Below, piece by piece: positions 1 to 36,782 of a stretch of 64,000 bases of DNA. This DNA comes from Euleptes europaea (Eukaryota > Chordata > Lepidosauria > Squamata > Sphaerodactylidae). The position numbers and the translations under genes are program-made. Location of the stretch: the NCBI RefSeq assembly GCF_029931775.1, contig NC_079324.1:61015268-61079267 (forward strand), read 5' to 3'. Numbering within the stretch: the stretch's first letter is position 1; each line of letters starts with the position of its first letter. The notes beneath the pieces were generated by a model. It did not search any database and was not told the DNA's origin. It was given only the letters and a program-made list of their open reading frames with translations.

Positions 1-1217
1 GACAGAAAGGAAGCGGATTTTACTTGAAACAAGTGCCAGGAGACTCCATGCAAACAAGTTAGACTTGGAGCTCGAAGGCCTGGCTTCGAAGCTCTTGTCA
101 ACCACAGAGTCAATACTTGGTCTTAGTTGGGGAAACCGAGTAAGATCAGAGGTTAACTGACTTGCCAGGGGTCACCCAGTAAGTCACTGGCAGAGAGGGA
201 CGAAATAAAAACTAAAACCAACCGGCTTCTCTTCCAATATCGATACGCTCAGAATCCTCCTCAAGAACTGCAAGACCCCAAAAACGTAGGAATTGCATCT
301 CAAGGACAAGTTCAAATTATGTTTTCCTTTTTTCAAAAAGTTAATTTCCATCATGTCTTCAGTTGCAAATCCAGCTTGAAACAAACACCAGATGGTGCGA
401 GGCGAGATAAAAATATGGAAACGCAGCCCACGCTCTATTTTGGTCCCTCTGCCATCTGGAACCGGCCACTTGGATAGGCAGAATGCCCGACCACCTGGCC
501 CCACCGACATATCCATGGCCATGCTTGCCTGATCTACTCCCCACAAAAAGCTTAAGGGGAAAGTTGGGAGGGGGTGATTTACCGCCTAAGATGACAAGAC
601 TGTCCATGTTCCAAATGGTTGTCCTTCTCAGAGTTATATGCCAACTGCAAATATATATGTATATACCTATTTATAACTTATGTCTGTTACAAATCAACGG
701 TATCTACCTTTCCTTTCCCTAGATTTAACAGCCACTGGCTATTCATCAAACCACTTCACACTTTTAAAAAGGGGAAATGGAATTTAATTTTTCCTTGACA
801 CTATAAAGAGAAAAGTTGCCACATCTCTCACGCAACTGACTGATCTATTTGACAGTAGATAACACAGTATCTGCTTCTCAGAAAATGTTTTATCCATGGA
901 GTGATATATTTATTTCATGCAATATTATTTTGTGGACATCATGTTAATTAACCGAGTGAGGAGTCTTGAATGAACTGATCACTTGTCCTTTAAACCAACT
1001 GATCAATTAGTCAATTACATTTCATGATCCATTTTGAGAAAAAATTACCTAATATCTAGACTCCATTTATATTAAATACTCACAGCTGTTAACAAAACAT
1101 TAACAGCCATCAAACGACAACACATAAAAATGATAAACAACAGACTAAAATTATCCTGAAGTGGCTGAGCGGTAACGTTTCCACAACACCCTAATTTCCA
1201 GCAAGGAACCGCTTTGT
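1..1217. other. CAMKK2 intron, nothing recognised
   Basis: AT-rich DNA on the 3' side of exon 7. No CAMKK2 exon, RNA gene or clear repeat could be made out. The predicted peptides on both strands do not resemble kinase sequence. Confidence 0.5.
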
Positions 1218-1225
1218 GTTGCAAA

Positions 1226-1433
1226 TAGGGTTGCCAGGACCTTCTTTGCCACCGGCAGGAGGTTTTTAGGGAGGAGCCTGAGGAGGGCGGGGTTTGGGGA
1301 AGGGAGGGCTTCAATGCCATAGAGTCCAGTTGCCAAAGCGGCCATTTTCTCCAGGGGAACTGATCTCTGTCAGCTGGAGATCAGTTGTAATAGCAGGAGA
1401 TCTCCAGCTAGCACCTGGAGGTTGGCAACCCTA
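1226..1433 (-). mobile_element. hAT-like MITE (TAGGGTTGCCA family), copy 1
   Basis: A 208-bp non-autonomous element with ends TAGGGTTGCCA...TGGCAACCCTA. It is flanked by a perfect 8-bp target duplication GTTGCAAA (1218-1225 and 1434-1441), the signature of hAT transposons. The body holds the family core reading 'ctggagatctcctgctat' on its other strand. Confidence 0.85.
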
Positions 1434-1610
1434 GTTGCAAAGGATTTATACACAGCTTAAAACGTATTCAACAGCCCCCAGTGTTGTAGATGACCAGTTG
1501 TGGTGGGCAACAGTGGCTTTCAACGAAGGGTGCCAACATGCCAACTCTCCCTGCCCGCCCCGCATAATGTTCCCCCCTGCTCCCAAGGCCTCTGTCTCAT
1601 CTTGTCGGAT

Positions 1611-1830
1611 TAGGGTTGCCAACCTCCAGGTGGGGGCCTGGAGATCTCTGGAAATTAACACACTTCTCCAGACGGCAGAGATCAGTTCCCCTGGAGAAAA
1701 ATGGCTGTCTTGGAGGATGGACTCTATGGCATTATGCCACACAGAGGTCCCTCCCATCTCCTAGCCCCCCTCCCCAGGCTCCACATCCCCCAAATCCCTA
1801 TTATTTCCCAACCAGGATTTGGCAACCCTA
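1611..1830 (+). mobile_element. hAT-like MITE, copy 2 (variant subfamily)
   Basis: Same 11-bp termini and 'atcagttcccctggagaaaa' core, but the left part reads 'gtgggggcctggagatctct', marking a second subfamily. No clear target duplication. Confidence 0.75.
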
Positions 1831-1914
1831 TTAGTGGATGGCAAAGCCAGCCGTAGTGTGAATGGTGTTTAAAGCTGTTTCCCAGTATAAGATTCCAAAA
1901 ACACCTTTAGAAAC

Positions 1915-2752
1915 GGCCCATGATTAAGAAGTGGCAGAGAGAAATCCATTCTAATATCTCTGAGGATGACTGGACAGCTATTTGGAAGATGTATCCTCTT
2001 AAATCAGCTTCTACCAACATTAAAGAACTAGCTTATAAAACCATGAGCCAGTGGTCTCTCACGCCCTCTCGCCTTCATCATATCATACCAGGGCACTCAG
2101 GTCTGTGCTGGAAAGGCTGTGGCAACTCAGCTAATTTTCTACACTGCTGGTGGACATGCCCATAAGTTAGTTTATTTTGGGACAAGATCTTGCGAGAGAT
2201 AGAATCAATCACGCAATACAAAGTCCCTCATGATGCCTTAATTGTTCTACTAGAAAAATTTGATATACAACAACCCTCTACCCAAAAAAGGGAACTGATT
2301 TCAATACTGCTACTGGCAGCAAAATGTCTGATTGCCTCGTACTGGAAAAAAGCAAAGATGCCTTCTATTGGGCAGTGGTATGAGAAGGTGTGGAACATTT
2401 TAAATTTAGATAAGGTATCTTCACAACTCAAAGTAATAAATAACTTATCTTACTCTACAAACTTTTTAAATAGTTGGCTGCATTTTCTAGAATATGTGGA
2501 AAAGGGGGCATCAAGAAGTAAACAATGCCCGTGAAAATACAGTATGATTTGCATTTATTAAGTTCTGCTAAGTGGTATGATTTCTGTAAAAAGCACCGCT
2601 GTATTATATTGGAACATATATTGGAACCGAGTATTGAATCATATCTCAACAGTATGATGTTTAACCTACTGTTGTATTTTTATTTTGTTGTGGTGGTTAT
2701 TTTGCGGTGGTTGTTATAAAATAAACTTAAAATAAAGAATTAAAAGAAAAGA
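1915..2752 (+). mobile_element. L1 LINE 3' end (ORF2 C-terminus)
   Basis: Two adjoining open stretches read like the C-terminal part of L1 ORF2: a Trp-rich line MSQWSLTPSRLHHIIPG, then the CWKGCGNSANFLHCWWTCP zinc-knuckle-like region, and further SYWKKAKMPSIGQWYEKVWN. A stop codon at about 2164 splits it. It ends in an A-rich tail, 'aaaataaacttaaaataaag'. The copy is 5'-truncated and dead. Confidence 0.8.
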
Positions 2753-3035
2753 AAAGGCCCATGGTTTGTCTGAGCCTCTCTCTGACAAGCAGACCACAGC
2801 ACGACCTCTGTACGACAGTAATGCAAATGTAAGTTAACAACAGTTAAAAAGAATATTCAAATTAGGCCTCTACTCCACTGGAGAGAACACCTTTAGGCAA
2901 ATTGGTGCTGGCAGGAGATGCTGGTCAGAGAGCTCCGGTGCACCAATGGGAAGGGAAACAATTACGTTGTGGGAGGAGGCTCTTTGGGGCGTGCGTTGAG
3001 CATGCAAAAATAGGTGGGAAGAGGAGCTTGTTTAC

Positions 3036-29100
<26,065 letters not shown>

Positions 29101-29490
29101 GCTGCGCGCCGATTGGCTGCGCCGCCCAGCGGTTCCCGGGCCGAACGCGAGAGCCGCCGGGCGGCGGCGCGCCCCTGATTGGCTGGGCCGGGGAGGCGGG
29201 GCCGGGCCCAGATGTGGAGGGGGCGCGCTCCCCTGCCCCCCCCCCGCCCGGCTTGGCTTGCAAGCTGCAGGGGGGAGCGCTGGAGCAGGCGATGGCCGGG
29301 AAGGCGTGGAGAGGGCAGGGGACGCGTTCCTGGAGGGGGGAGGGCTAGCCGGGGCTGCTAGTCCAAGTGGCTACTAGTCAGGAGGCACACCTGTTCTCTC
29401 CAGGGTCAGAGGAGCAGGCCTATCGGATTAGGACCTAGTCCGGCAGTCTGTTCCCACAGGGGCCTCCAGGGAAGCCCCCAAATAAGACGA

Positions 29491-29561
29491 CTGCAGCAGC
29501 ACCATCCTGCCTGGGTTCCCAAGCACCGCTTGGGAACCCAGGCAGGATGGTGCTGCTGCAG
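29491..29561. repeat. Perfect 34-bp inverted repeat, 3-bp loop
   Basis: Arms 29491-29524 and 29528-29561 are exact reverse complements, separated only by ACC. This is the junction between the reversed and forward CR1 pieces. Confidence 0.97.
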
Positions 29562-29631
29562 GATGGTGCTGCTGCAGGCGTCGTATTTGGGGGCTTCCTG
29601 GAGGCCTCTGGTTGGCCACTATGGGAACACA

Positions 29632-29931
29632 GGCAGGATGGTGCTGCTGCAGTCGTCGTATTTGGGGGCTTCCTGGAGGCCCCTGGTTGGCCACTATGGG
29701 AACACAGGCAGGAAGGTGCTGCTGCAGTTGTCTTATTTGGGGGCTTCCTGGAGGCCCCTGGTTGGCCACTGTGGGAACCCAGGCAGGATGGTGCTGCTGC
29801 AGTCGTCTTATTTGGGGGCTTCCTGGAGGCCTCTGGTTGGCCACTGTGGGAACACAGGCAGGATGGTGCTGCTGCAGTCGTCTTATTTGGGGGCTTCCTG
29901 GAGGCCCCTGGTTGGCCGCTGTGGGAACAGA
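29632..29931 (+). repeat. 75-bp tandem repeats, about four units
   Basis: Unit 'ggcaggatggtgctgctgca...gttggccactgtgggaacaca' repeats with constant 75-bp spacing and few mismatches. The unit is a piece of the CR1 3' region. Confidence 0.95.
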
Positions 29932-30018
29932 CTGCTGGACTAGGTGGGCCTGGGTCTGAGCCGGCAGGGCTTTTCTTATGTAATGCAGTGCCCTTTGAAG
30001 GGTTGGGGTTGGGTGCTG

Positions 30019-30604
30019 AAAAAAGCCACCCAAAAGGATCAGGGGGCTAAAGCAACTGCCCTATGAGGAACAGTTAAAATGGTTAGGGCTGTTTAGCTTA
30101 GAAAAAAGGCCGTTAAGGGGAGACGTGATAGAGGTCTATGCATGGTGTGGAGAGTGTGGACAGGGAGAAGCTCTTCTCCCTCTCTCGTAATACCAGAATG
30201 CAGGGTCATCTGCTGAAGCTGGAGGGTGAGAGATTTAAAAAAGATAAAAGGAAGTATTTCTTCACACCACGCATAGTTAAATTGTGGAACTCCCTGCGCC
30301 AGGATGTGGTGATGGCTGCCAACTGGGAAGGCTTTAAGAGGGGAGGGGACATGTTCATGGAGGAGAGAGCTATCCACAGCTACTAGTCAAAATGGATACT
30401 AGTTATGTTGCATCCCTATTCTCTCCAGGATCAGAGGAACATGTCTATTATCTTAGGTGCTGAGGAACACGGGCAGGATGGTGCTGCTGCAGTCATTTTG
30501 TTTGCGGCCTTCCTAAGAGGCACCTGGTTGGCCACTGTGTGAATGGACTGCTGGACTTCATGGACCCTGGCCTGATCCAGCATGGCTTTTCTTATGTTCT
30601 TATG
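30019..30604 (+). mobile_element. CR1 LINE 3' region
   Basis: Encodes the RT C-terminus in forward orientation (KYFFTPRIVKLWNSLRQDVV, WEGFKRGGDMFMEERAIHSY), then the 3' UTR and the terminal 'ttcttatgttcttat'. Confidence 0.9.
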
Positions 30605-30726
30605 GCTTTCCAGCAGCCCTGTAGAAAGGCAGCAGAGATGCTAGCAGGAGATTCTTGTTGCCCATTAAATTAATTCAAAAGAGGACACGTTGAATTACCC
30701 CCCCCCCAAAAAAAATCTATAATGGC

Positions 30727-30832
30727 TAGGGGTACCAACTGCAAGTAGGAAAATTCCTGGAGATTTGGGAGTGGAGCCTGGAGGGTGGGGTTTGGGGAAG
30801 ACCCAGACAGGTATATGTTGAGGGCAGAGATG
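30727..30832 (-). mobile_element. hAT-like MITE fragment
   Basis: 'taggggtaccaactgcaagt' start and 'ctggagatttgggagtggag', variant subfamily; the right end is missing. Confidence 0.55.
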
Positions 30833-31264
30833 GGACACACACCCCTTCCAATAACCAGTGGATACTGAAAGAAGCGATCATGCAATACCAAAAAATACAC
30901 ACAGGGTTGGATCTAGAAGTGCTCACCTGCATCTAGAACATATCCTGCACTAGTATAATGGAAAGGCTGCTGGACATTTCATATTTATAAACAATGCAAT
31001 CAAAAGGCGAAATGAAATCCAAAGATGTCCTGCTACAAAATCTTGCGCATGAGTTACCTTTCACGGTACCATGCAATGCATCTGCTTGCCCTTGGAAGAA
31101 AATGGTACCAATAGCTGTTCTTGTTCTAAATACAGTCTATAGAAACACACAAAGATTCACCCACTCAGTGGTCACATCCAGTGATTCTCATCTCAGGAAA
31201 GCTCACAACACACCTGTGCAGTAGGCCAACATAAATATGCCCCATATCCAGAGGAAATGCTCTG

Positions 31265-31868
31265 CTCTGGTTAGACCTCAACTAGAGTATTGTTTTCAGT
31301 TTTGGGCACCTCAATTTAAGGATATAGACAAGCTGGAAAGTGTCCAGAGGAGGGCAACAAAGATGGTGAGGGGTCTGAAGACCAAGTCCTATGAGGAAAG
31401 GCCGAAGGAGCTGGGAATGTTCAGCCTGGAGAGGAGACTACTGAGAGGCATTATGATAACCATCTTCAAGTACTTGAAAAGCTGTCGTATAGAGGATGGT
31501 GCCGAGTTGTTGTCTGTTGCCCCAGAAGGTCGGACCAGAACCAATGGGTTGAAATTAAATCAGAAGAGTTTCCGTCTAGACATTAGGAAGAATTTCCTAA
31601 CAGAGCGGTTCCTCAGTGGAACAGGCTTCCTCGGGAGGTGGTAAGCTCTCCTTCCCTGGAGGTTTTTAAGCAGAGGCTAGATGGCCATCTGTCAACATTG
31701 CTGATTCTATGACCTTAGGCAGGTCATGAGAAGGAGGGCATCTTGGCCTTCTGGGCATGGAGTATGGGTCACTGGGTGTGTGTGTGGGCGGTAGTTGTGA
31801 ATTTCCTGCATTGTGCAGGGGGTTAGACTAGATGACCCTGGTGGTCCCTTCCAACTCTATGATTCTAT
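31265..31868 (+). mobile_element. CR1 LINE 3' region
   Basis: RT C-terminal peptide [20 protein letters not shown] and on to [20 protein letters not shown], ending 'caactctatgattctatga'. Confidence 0.9.
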
Positions 31869-33003
31869 GAAAAAGTAGAGAGGCGTCAGGTGGGAAGCTT
31901 CTTCTCAAAAACCAATAAGAAAGAAAATTCTGCAGCCTCCTTGAGCAACTATGTTACTGGCTATCAGAAAAATCCCGTCTTTAATGTAATCTACTTTCCT
32001 GTAGCTCAGAGCCCTAGATCAAAAAGCAGAAACCAAGACTGGGCCTTGGCAGAATCAACTATGATGTATTTTATCATCACTCCAGTCTTTATGTTTATGG
32101 CAACAAGAAATCGTTCAGATCCAAATAGTTTTTCTCCTCCCCCCGCTCCCAGCATGAATTTGTTGGAGATCAATGCCAAATAGGAATGCTCCTCCAACAA
32201 GTGTCCGGGGAGACATTGATTTATTCCGAACGTCCGCACAAGAATGCCTGCACAAGAAGACCATCAATGCGAGGCTGAAATGCCCTCCTGTACATTCCTG
32301 GAAGAATTCTTTCAGCCCATTGAATTATAAATACCTTGCAAGAGGAGCAAGAGAAAAGGCATTGGTTGCATAATGGCTGGGGCTCTTTTTATACTTACTG
32401 TCGTCAGGAAGGATTTCACCTGCAACTTCGGGGATCAGCTGTCAAAATGCATGCAGATTCCCTCAAGCAACAGCAACTCTGGAAGTAGAGCAAGTGGAGA
32501 AACGCATCCGCTTGAAACCTCTCTGCGCCTACTTTCCCCTGCTGTTGCCACAGCACTATCAGGCGTGTCTATGCCCCACCCTCTGATAACACAGCACCCG
32601 TGCTTGCTTTCGGATCCATAATCAGCAGTGAAAGGAGAGGACTGGCGAGAGATGGGGCCTGCCCCAGCTGCTGGGTGCAGGAAATCAGCAATCCTGCCAC
32701 ATACTGGCAGTTATTAAAACCACATTTACATAATTTAAATTCCCTTTTCAGTATGGATTAATTAAGCGCCCTCTCCAGATGGTCAGTGGCTACAAAGGAC
32801 AATTTCCAAGCCGAAGGTGGGCAAATTTTGACCCGAGGCCATGTCTGGCCCTCAAACAGTTTAATCAATCAGGATGGCTGGCCCGCACGCATCCACTGGC
32901 GGGCTGATGCTCCCAAATGGTTGGGGAAAGAGCTTGTGGGCCACGGGCCACGCAGAGCAGGAGAGCAAAGGAGAGAGGCCCGCATCTGGTCTTCCAGCTG
33001 CTT
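31869..33003. other. Intergenic, nothing recognised
   Basis: Non-repetitive by eye between a CR1 copy and a SINE, in the CAMKK2-ANAPC5 intergenic gap. No gene seen. Confidence 0.4.
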
Positions 33004-33291
33004 TTGAGAAGAGTTGGTTTTCATATGCTGACTTTCTCTACCACTTACAGGAGAATCAAGCTGGTTTAAATCACCTTCCCTTCCCCTCCCCACAACAGAC
33101 ACTCTGTGAGGTAGTTGGGGCTGAGAGAGCTCTAAGAGAGCTGTGACTAGCCCAAGGTCACCCAGCTGGCTTCATGTGGCGAAGTAGGGAAACAAACCCA
33201 GTTCTCCAGATTAGAATCCACCGCTCATGTGGAGTGGGGAATCGAACTCGGTTCTCCAGATTAGAGCCTGCCGCTCTTAACCACTACACAG
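33004..33291 (-). mobile_element. tRNA-derived SINE (family D)
   Basis: 'agagttggttttcatatgct' to 'cactacacagcgctgg', a near full-length reverse copy. Confidence 0.82.
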
Positions 33292-33323
33292 CGCTGGAGC
33301 CCTCAAGCCAAGAAATTTGTTCA

Positions 33324-33738
33324 TGACACATGAAGCTCCTTATACCGAATCAGACAGTGGCTTCTTCAAGCTCAGGGTTGTCTGCTCAGACTGGCTGCGG
33401 CTCTTCAGGGTCTTCCACCTCACCTGCTGTCTGATCCTTGTAACCAGAGATGCCAGGAACTGAACCAAGATGGGAATCCAGCAGCAACTTAGAGACCAAC
33501 AAGATTTTGGGGGGTATAAGCTTTCAAGAGTCAAAGCTCCTTTTATCAGATCGGGCTTCGACTCTCAAAAGCTTATACCCCTCAAATCTTGTTGGCCTCC
33601 AAGATACTACTGGACTCTACCCTCGCTCTTCTACTACAGACCAACATCACCACCATCTACAATGACCTTCAGGGACTGTACCTCCCACCTGCTGCATGCC
33701 AAGCAGATGCTCTACCACTGAGCCACAGTCTCTCCCCT
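33324..33738 (-). mobile_element. tRNA-derived SINE (family A) split by a foldback element
   Basis: The SINE 3' part lies at 33324-33459 and its head at about 33684-33738 ('catgccaagcagatgctcta'). Between them is a foldback MITE. Confidence 0.75.
33460..33683. mobile_element. Foldback MITE inserted in the SINE
   Basis: Inverted arms: 'caacaagattttggggggta' pairs with 'acccctcaaatcttgttgg', and 'aagctttcaagagtc' with 'gactctcaaaagctt'. Ends with 'cttctactacagaccaacat'. Confidence 0.75.
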
Positions 33739-33800
33739 GTTCTATGCTCATTCCTCTCAAAGAAAGTTGGTAGTCAGGACTTGCACAGATCAGGCTGACT

Positions 33801-34009
33801 TAGGGTTGCCAGGTCCCTCTTCGCCACCAGCGGGAGGTTTTTGGGGTGGAGTCTGAGGAGGGCGGGGTTTGGGGAGGGGAGGGACTTCAGTGCCATAGAG
33901 TCCAATTGCCAAAGCGGCCATTTTCTCCAGGCGAACTCATCTCTATCGGCTGGAGATCAGTTGTAATAGCAGGAGATCTCCAGCTACTACCTGGTGGATG
34001 GCAAACCTA
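33801..34009 (-). mobile_element. hAT-like MITE, copy 9
   Basis: TAGGGTTGCCA start, GGCAAACCTA end, full family core. Confidence 0.82.
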
Positions 34010-34644
34010 GGACTATACCTGAATGCCCAGGCTGCTGCCATCTTGGAGAAAAAGCAGAGCAAGCTGGAGGCTAAGCAGAGCCAAAGCCGTGCTCCGTTGT
34101 TTCCTCCAGCTGAGCTGTTTTGCTTCCAAGATTTGAAAGCATCTCCATACAGACACACCGACTCCAACCAGTCAAGTGGATGAAAGAGGCAGCCGGGCTT
34201 CTTCAAATGGACACTGCATAGTTATTGTTTTGAGCAGAGGACTGCTCAAGATGTATTTACATTACTTTTGCATGCGCTAAAAGCTGGTCCTAAGCTCCTA
34301 GAAGGACTTTTCCATCAGAGAGGTTTGAATAATGCAAACACACAACGCTCAGGCGCTCTCTTCTGTCTGGAAATGCTCGTAATTTGGAATCAAGTTCTCT
34401 TTCCGATGGACTTTGGAACGCAGGTGCACTTTTCCATTTGGAACGCTGGACGACCTGCCCTGTCAACAAAAAGGATGTTTATTATAAAGCTGTATTAGCA
34501 GTGCTAATTCTGGAAGGCCAAAAAAACCCCTCTGAACTCAAAAGAGATGCTGAGTGGGGCAGGGTAATCCTGGCTGTAGTCTGCCACATGTGAGAAGGAC
34601 AGGGCATGCTGAATCAAAGCCACGTCTTGTGTCCCAGAGCCTCT
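34010..34644. other. Intergenic, nothing recognised
   Basis: No repeat or gene seen. Confidence 0.4.
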
Positions 34645-34849
34645 TAGGGTTGCCAACCTCTAGGAACTAGCTGGAGATCTCCTGCTACTACAACTGATCT
34701 CCAGCCGACAGAGATCAGTTCCCCTGGAGAAAATGGCCGCTTTGGCAATTGGACTCTATGGCATTGAAGTACCTCCCCAAACCCCCCCCCTCCTCAGGCT
34801 GTGCTCCAAAAACCTCTTGCTGGTGGCAAAGAGGGACCTGGCAACCCTA
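34645..34849 (+). mobile_element. hAT-like MITE, copy 10
   Basis: Full length; target duplication GAGCCTCT / GAGCCCCT (7 of 8). Confidence 0.87.
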
Positions 34850-34891
34850 GAGCCCCTGCTTCTAAATCTTAGAGGCATGAGGTAGTTGTGG

Positions 34892-35089
34892 TAGGGTTGC
34901 CAGGTCCGGGGTGGGAAACTCCTGGAGATTTAGGGGTGGAGCCTGGGGAGGACAGGGACCTCAGTGGGGTACAATGCCATAGAGTCCACCCTCCAACGCA
35001 GCCATTTTCTCCAGGGGAACAGATCTCTGTAGTCTGGAATTGAGCTATAATTCTGGGATACCCCCGGGCCCCACCTAGGTTGTGGCAAT
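34892..35089 (-). mobile_element. hAT-like MITE, copy 11 (variant)
   Basis: TAGGGTTGCCAGGTCCGGGG start; variant subfamily; right end decayed to TGTGGCAAT. Confidence 0.75.
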
Positions 35090-35171
35090 GACTCACCTCT
35101 AAGGACACCCACTCGTCTCCATCCTCCTGTGCCAGCTAATATGCGATACCCATACAGTTTTTGCTGTAACC

Positions 35172-35335
35172 TGGTTAGCCCAGGCTAGCCTGATTCAGAT
35201 CTCAGAATCTAAGCAGGGTTGGCCTTGGTCAGTATTTGGATGGGAGACCACCAAGGAAGTCCAGGGTTGCTATGCAGAGGAAGGCAATGGTAAAACAAGG
35301 GTTGCCATAAGTCAGCTGTGACTCGACAGTGGGGG
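35172..35335 (+). mobile_element. 5S-rRNA-derived SINE
   Basis: The part 'aatctaagcagggttggcct' to 'atttggatgggagaccacca' copies the internal control region of 5S rRNA. The SINE tail 'gtccagggttgctatgcaga' follows. Confidence 0.85.
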
Positions 35336-35481
35336 GAAATTCAGCTCTCACAAGGCCTGATTTAACCATCCCTCAACAGCGGGGAACCCAGCAGGAGATG
35401 ATCTTTGGGCCCTTTCTTTAAACCCTCATGGGTGGGGCTAAGAAGGGAAATAGCACCTCGGGTAAGTAGCTAAGGAACCCT

Positions 35482-35858
35482 TGAGGGAGGACAGCCATTC
35501 ACAAGAAGAGGTTGTGGAGGGACAGGATTGCTCTCTTTAAGTATTTGAAGGGCTTTCACTTAGAGGAGGGCAGGGAGCTGTTCCTGTTGGCAGCAGAGGA
35601 GAGGACTCATAATAATGGGTTTAAATTGTGGGCGGAAAGGTACTGGCTGGATATTAGGAAAAATATTTTTACAGTAAGAGTTGTTCGACAGTGGAATCAG
35701 CTTTCTAGAGAGGCGGTGAGCTCCCCCTCACAGGCGGTCTTTGAGCAGAGGCTGGACAAGCACTTGTCAGGGGGGCTGAGTCTAGGCTGATCCTGCATTG
35801 AGCAGGGGGTTGGACTAGATGGCCGGTATGGCCCCTTCCAACTCTATGATTCTATGAA
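35482..35858 (+). mobile_element. CR1 LINE 3' region
   Basis: Peptide WRDRIALFKYLKGFHLEEGR then NIFTVRVVRQWNQLSREAVS, ending 'caactctatgattctatga'. Confidence 0.88.
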
Positions 35859-36000
35859 GACCAGCCAATTTTAGTACGCAAAATGCTTTTACGACTATTA
35901 GTTAAGCCACCTTTGCAACAACCTTATGAAGGAGGTGAGTGTTGTTGCTGTTTTGCAGGTGAGCAGTGGAGGCCAACGTGCCGTGAACTGCAGCCTGAAC

Positions 36001-36195
36001 AGACTAGCCCAATCTCTTCACAGTTTGGAAGCTCACTAGGGTGTTAGTACTTGGACAGGAGACCACCAAGGGAGTCCAGGGTTGCTACGCAGAGGCAGGC
36101 CATGGCAAACCACCTGTGAAGTCTCTTGCCTTGAAAACCCCCATGGTCCTGGGGTCGCCGTGAGTCAGCTGTGCCTTGATGGCACACAACCATCA
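36001..36195 (+). mobile_element. 5S-rRNA-derived SINE
   Basis: 'agcccaatctcttcacagtt', 'ttggacaggagaccacc' and tail 'gtctcttgccttgaaaaccc'. Its 5S part is more eroded than at 47974. Confidence 0.8.
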
Positions 36196-36782
36196 TCATG
36201 TAGTGAAGATTTGAACCCGGCTCTAAGAACCACATGTAATACTGTCTACCCGGACCACATTCTCTCATCCTGTGATGTTAGATGTGGTCACGGCAGGAAA
36301 GTTGTGTCTTCCGCCTGTAGTAACTGATTAGCTTCTTCAGCTGTTCATAATTTCAGACTTCTGGAAGTGACCATGAGGGCAGGAATCTTATTTTTTGTTT
36401 GATTTTTTAAATTGGAAGGACACTCCATGCCACATGCAGTGCTTAGGAGTATTTTAAAGTACTAACAGCACACTACACCAGAAATCATACAGACTCCCAG
36501 CTTAAGCCACCCTCCACTCCGAAATACAAGAACCCCCCCCCAAAATATGTATTTGCATAGATGATGTATATTTTGAAAATGAGTCACCAGTTTTTCTAGC
36601 TACACAGTAAAACTTTTGTTTTTGAAGCCTGTTTTCCCTATTTGTAAATCCAACTAGTCACATCTCACTAGGAAGAAAGGGAGGGGGAAAACACGGTTTA
36701 CAACCGCAGCTGTACAAAATAAGAAATCGGCAGAAACATCCCTTCACTCTTCCTCCCCCCCCCAAAAAAAACAGAAAACCGT

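Larger units (their letters stand above)
29357..29985 (+). mobile_element. Rearranged CR1 3' end with 75-bp tandem array and hairpin
   Basis: A CR1 3' end that should be about 230 bp long is expanded. 29357-29433 reads forward, 29434-29524 reads in reverse, and from 29528 it reads forward again as repeated 75-bp units. Unit starts ('ggcaggatggtgctgctgca') lie at 29632, 29707, 29782 and 29857; the first unit at 29541 carries an extra 16 bp. Because 75 is divisible by three, several long meaningless frames stay open through it. Confidence 0.85.

Noticed and set aside
1-3035. Further CAMKK2 exons (hinge, catalytic loop, activation segment)
   Set aside because: Both strands were read for VFELVNQG, HRDIKPSN and DFGVSN-like sequence; none found.
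29541-29931. Regularly spaced repeats resembling a CRISPR array
   Set aside because: Units are contiguous 75-bp tandem copies without unique spacers, in a vertebrate genome.
29428-30050. Long overlapping open frames on both strands with repeated peptide motifs
   Set aside because: They arise from the 75-bp CR1-derived tandem array, whose unit length is divisible by three. No start context, splice sites or homology.
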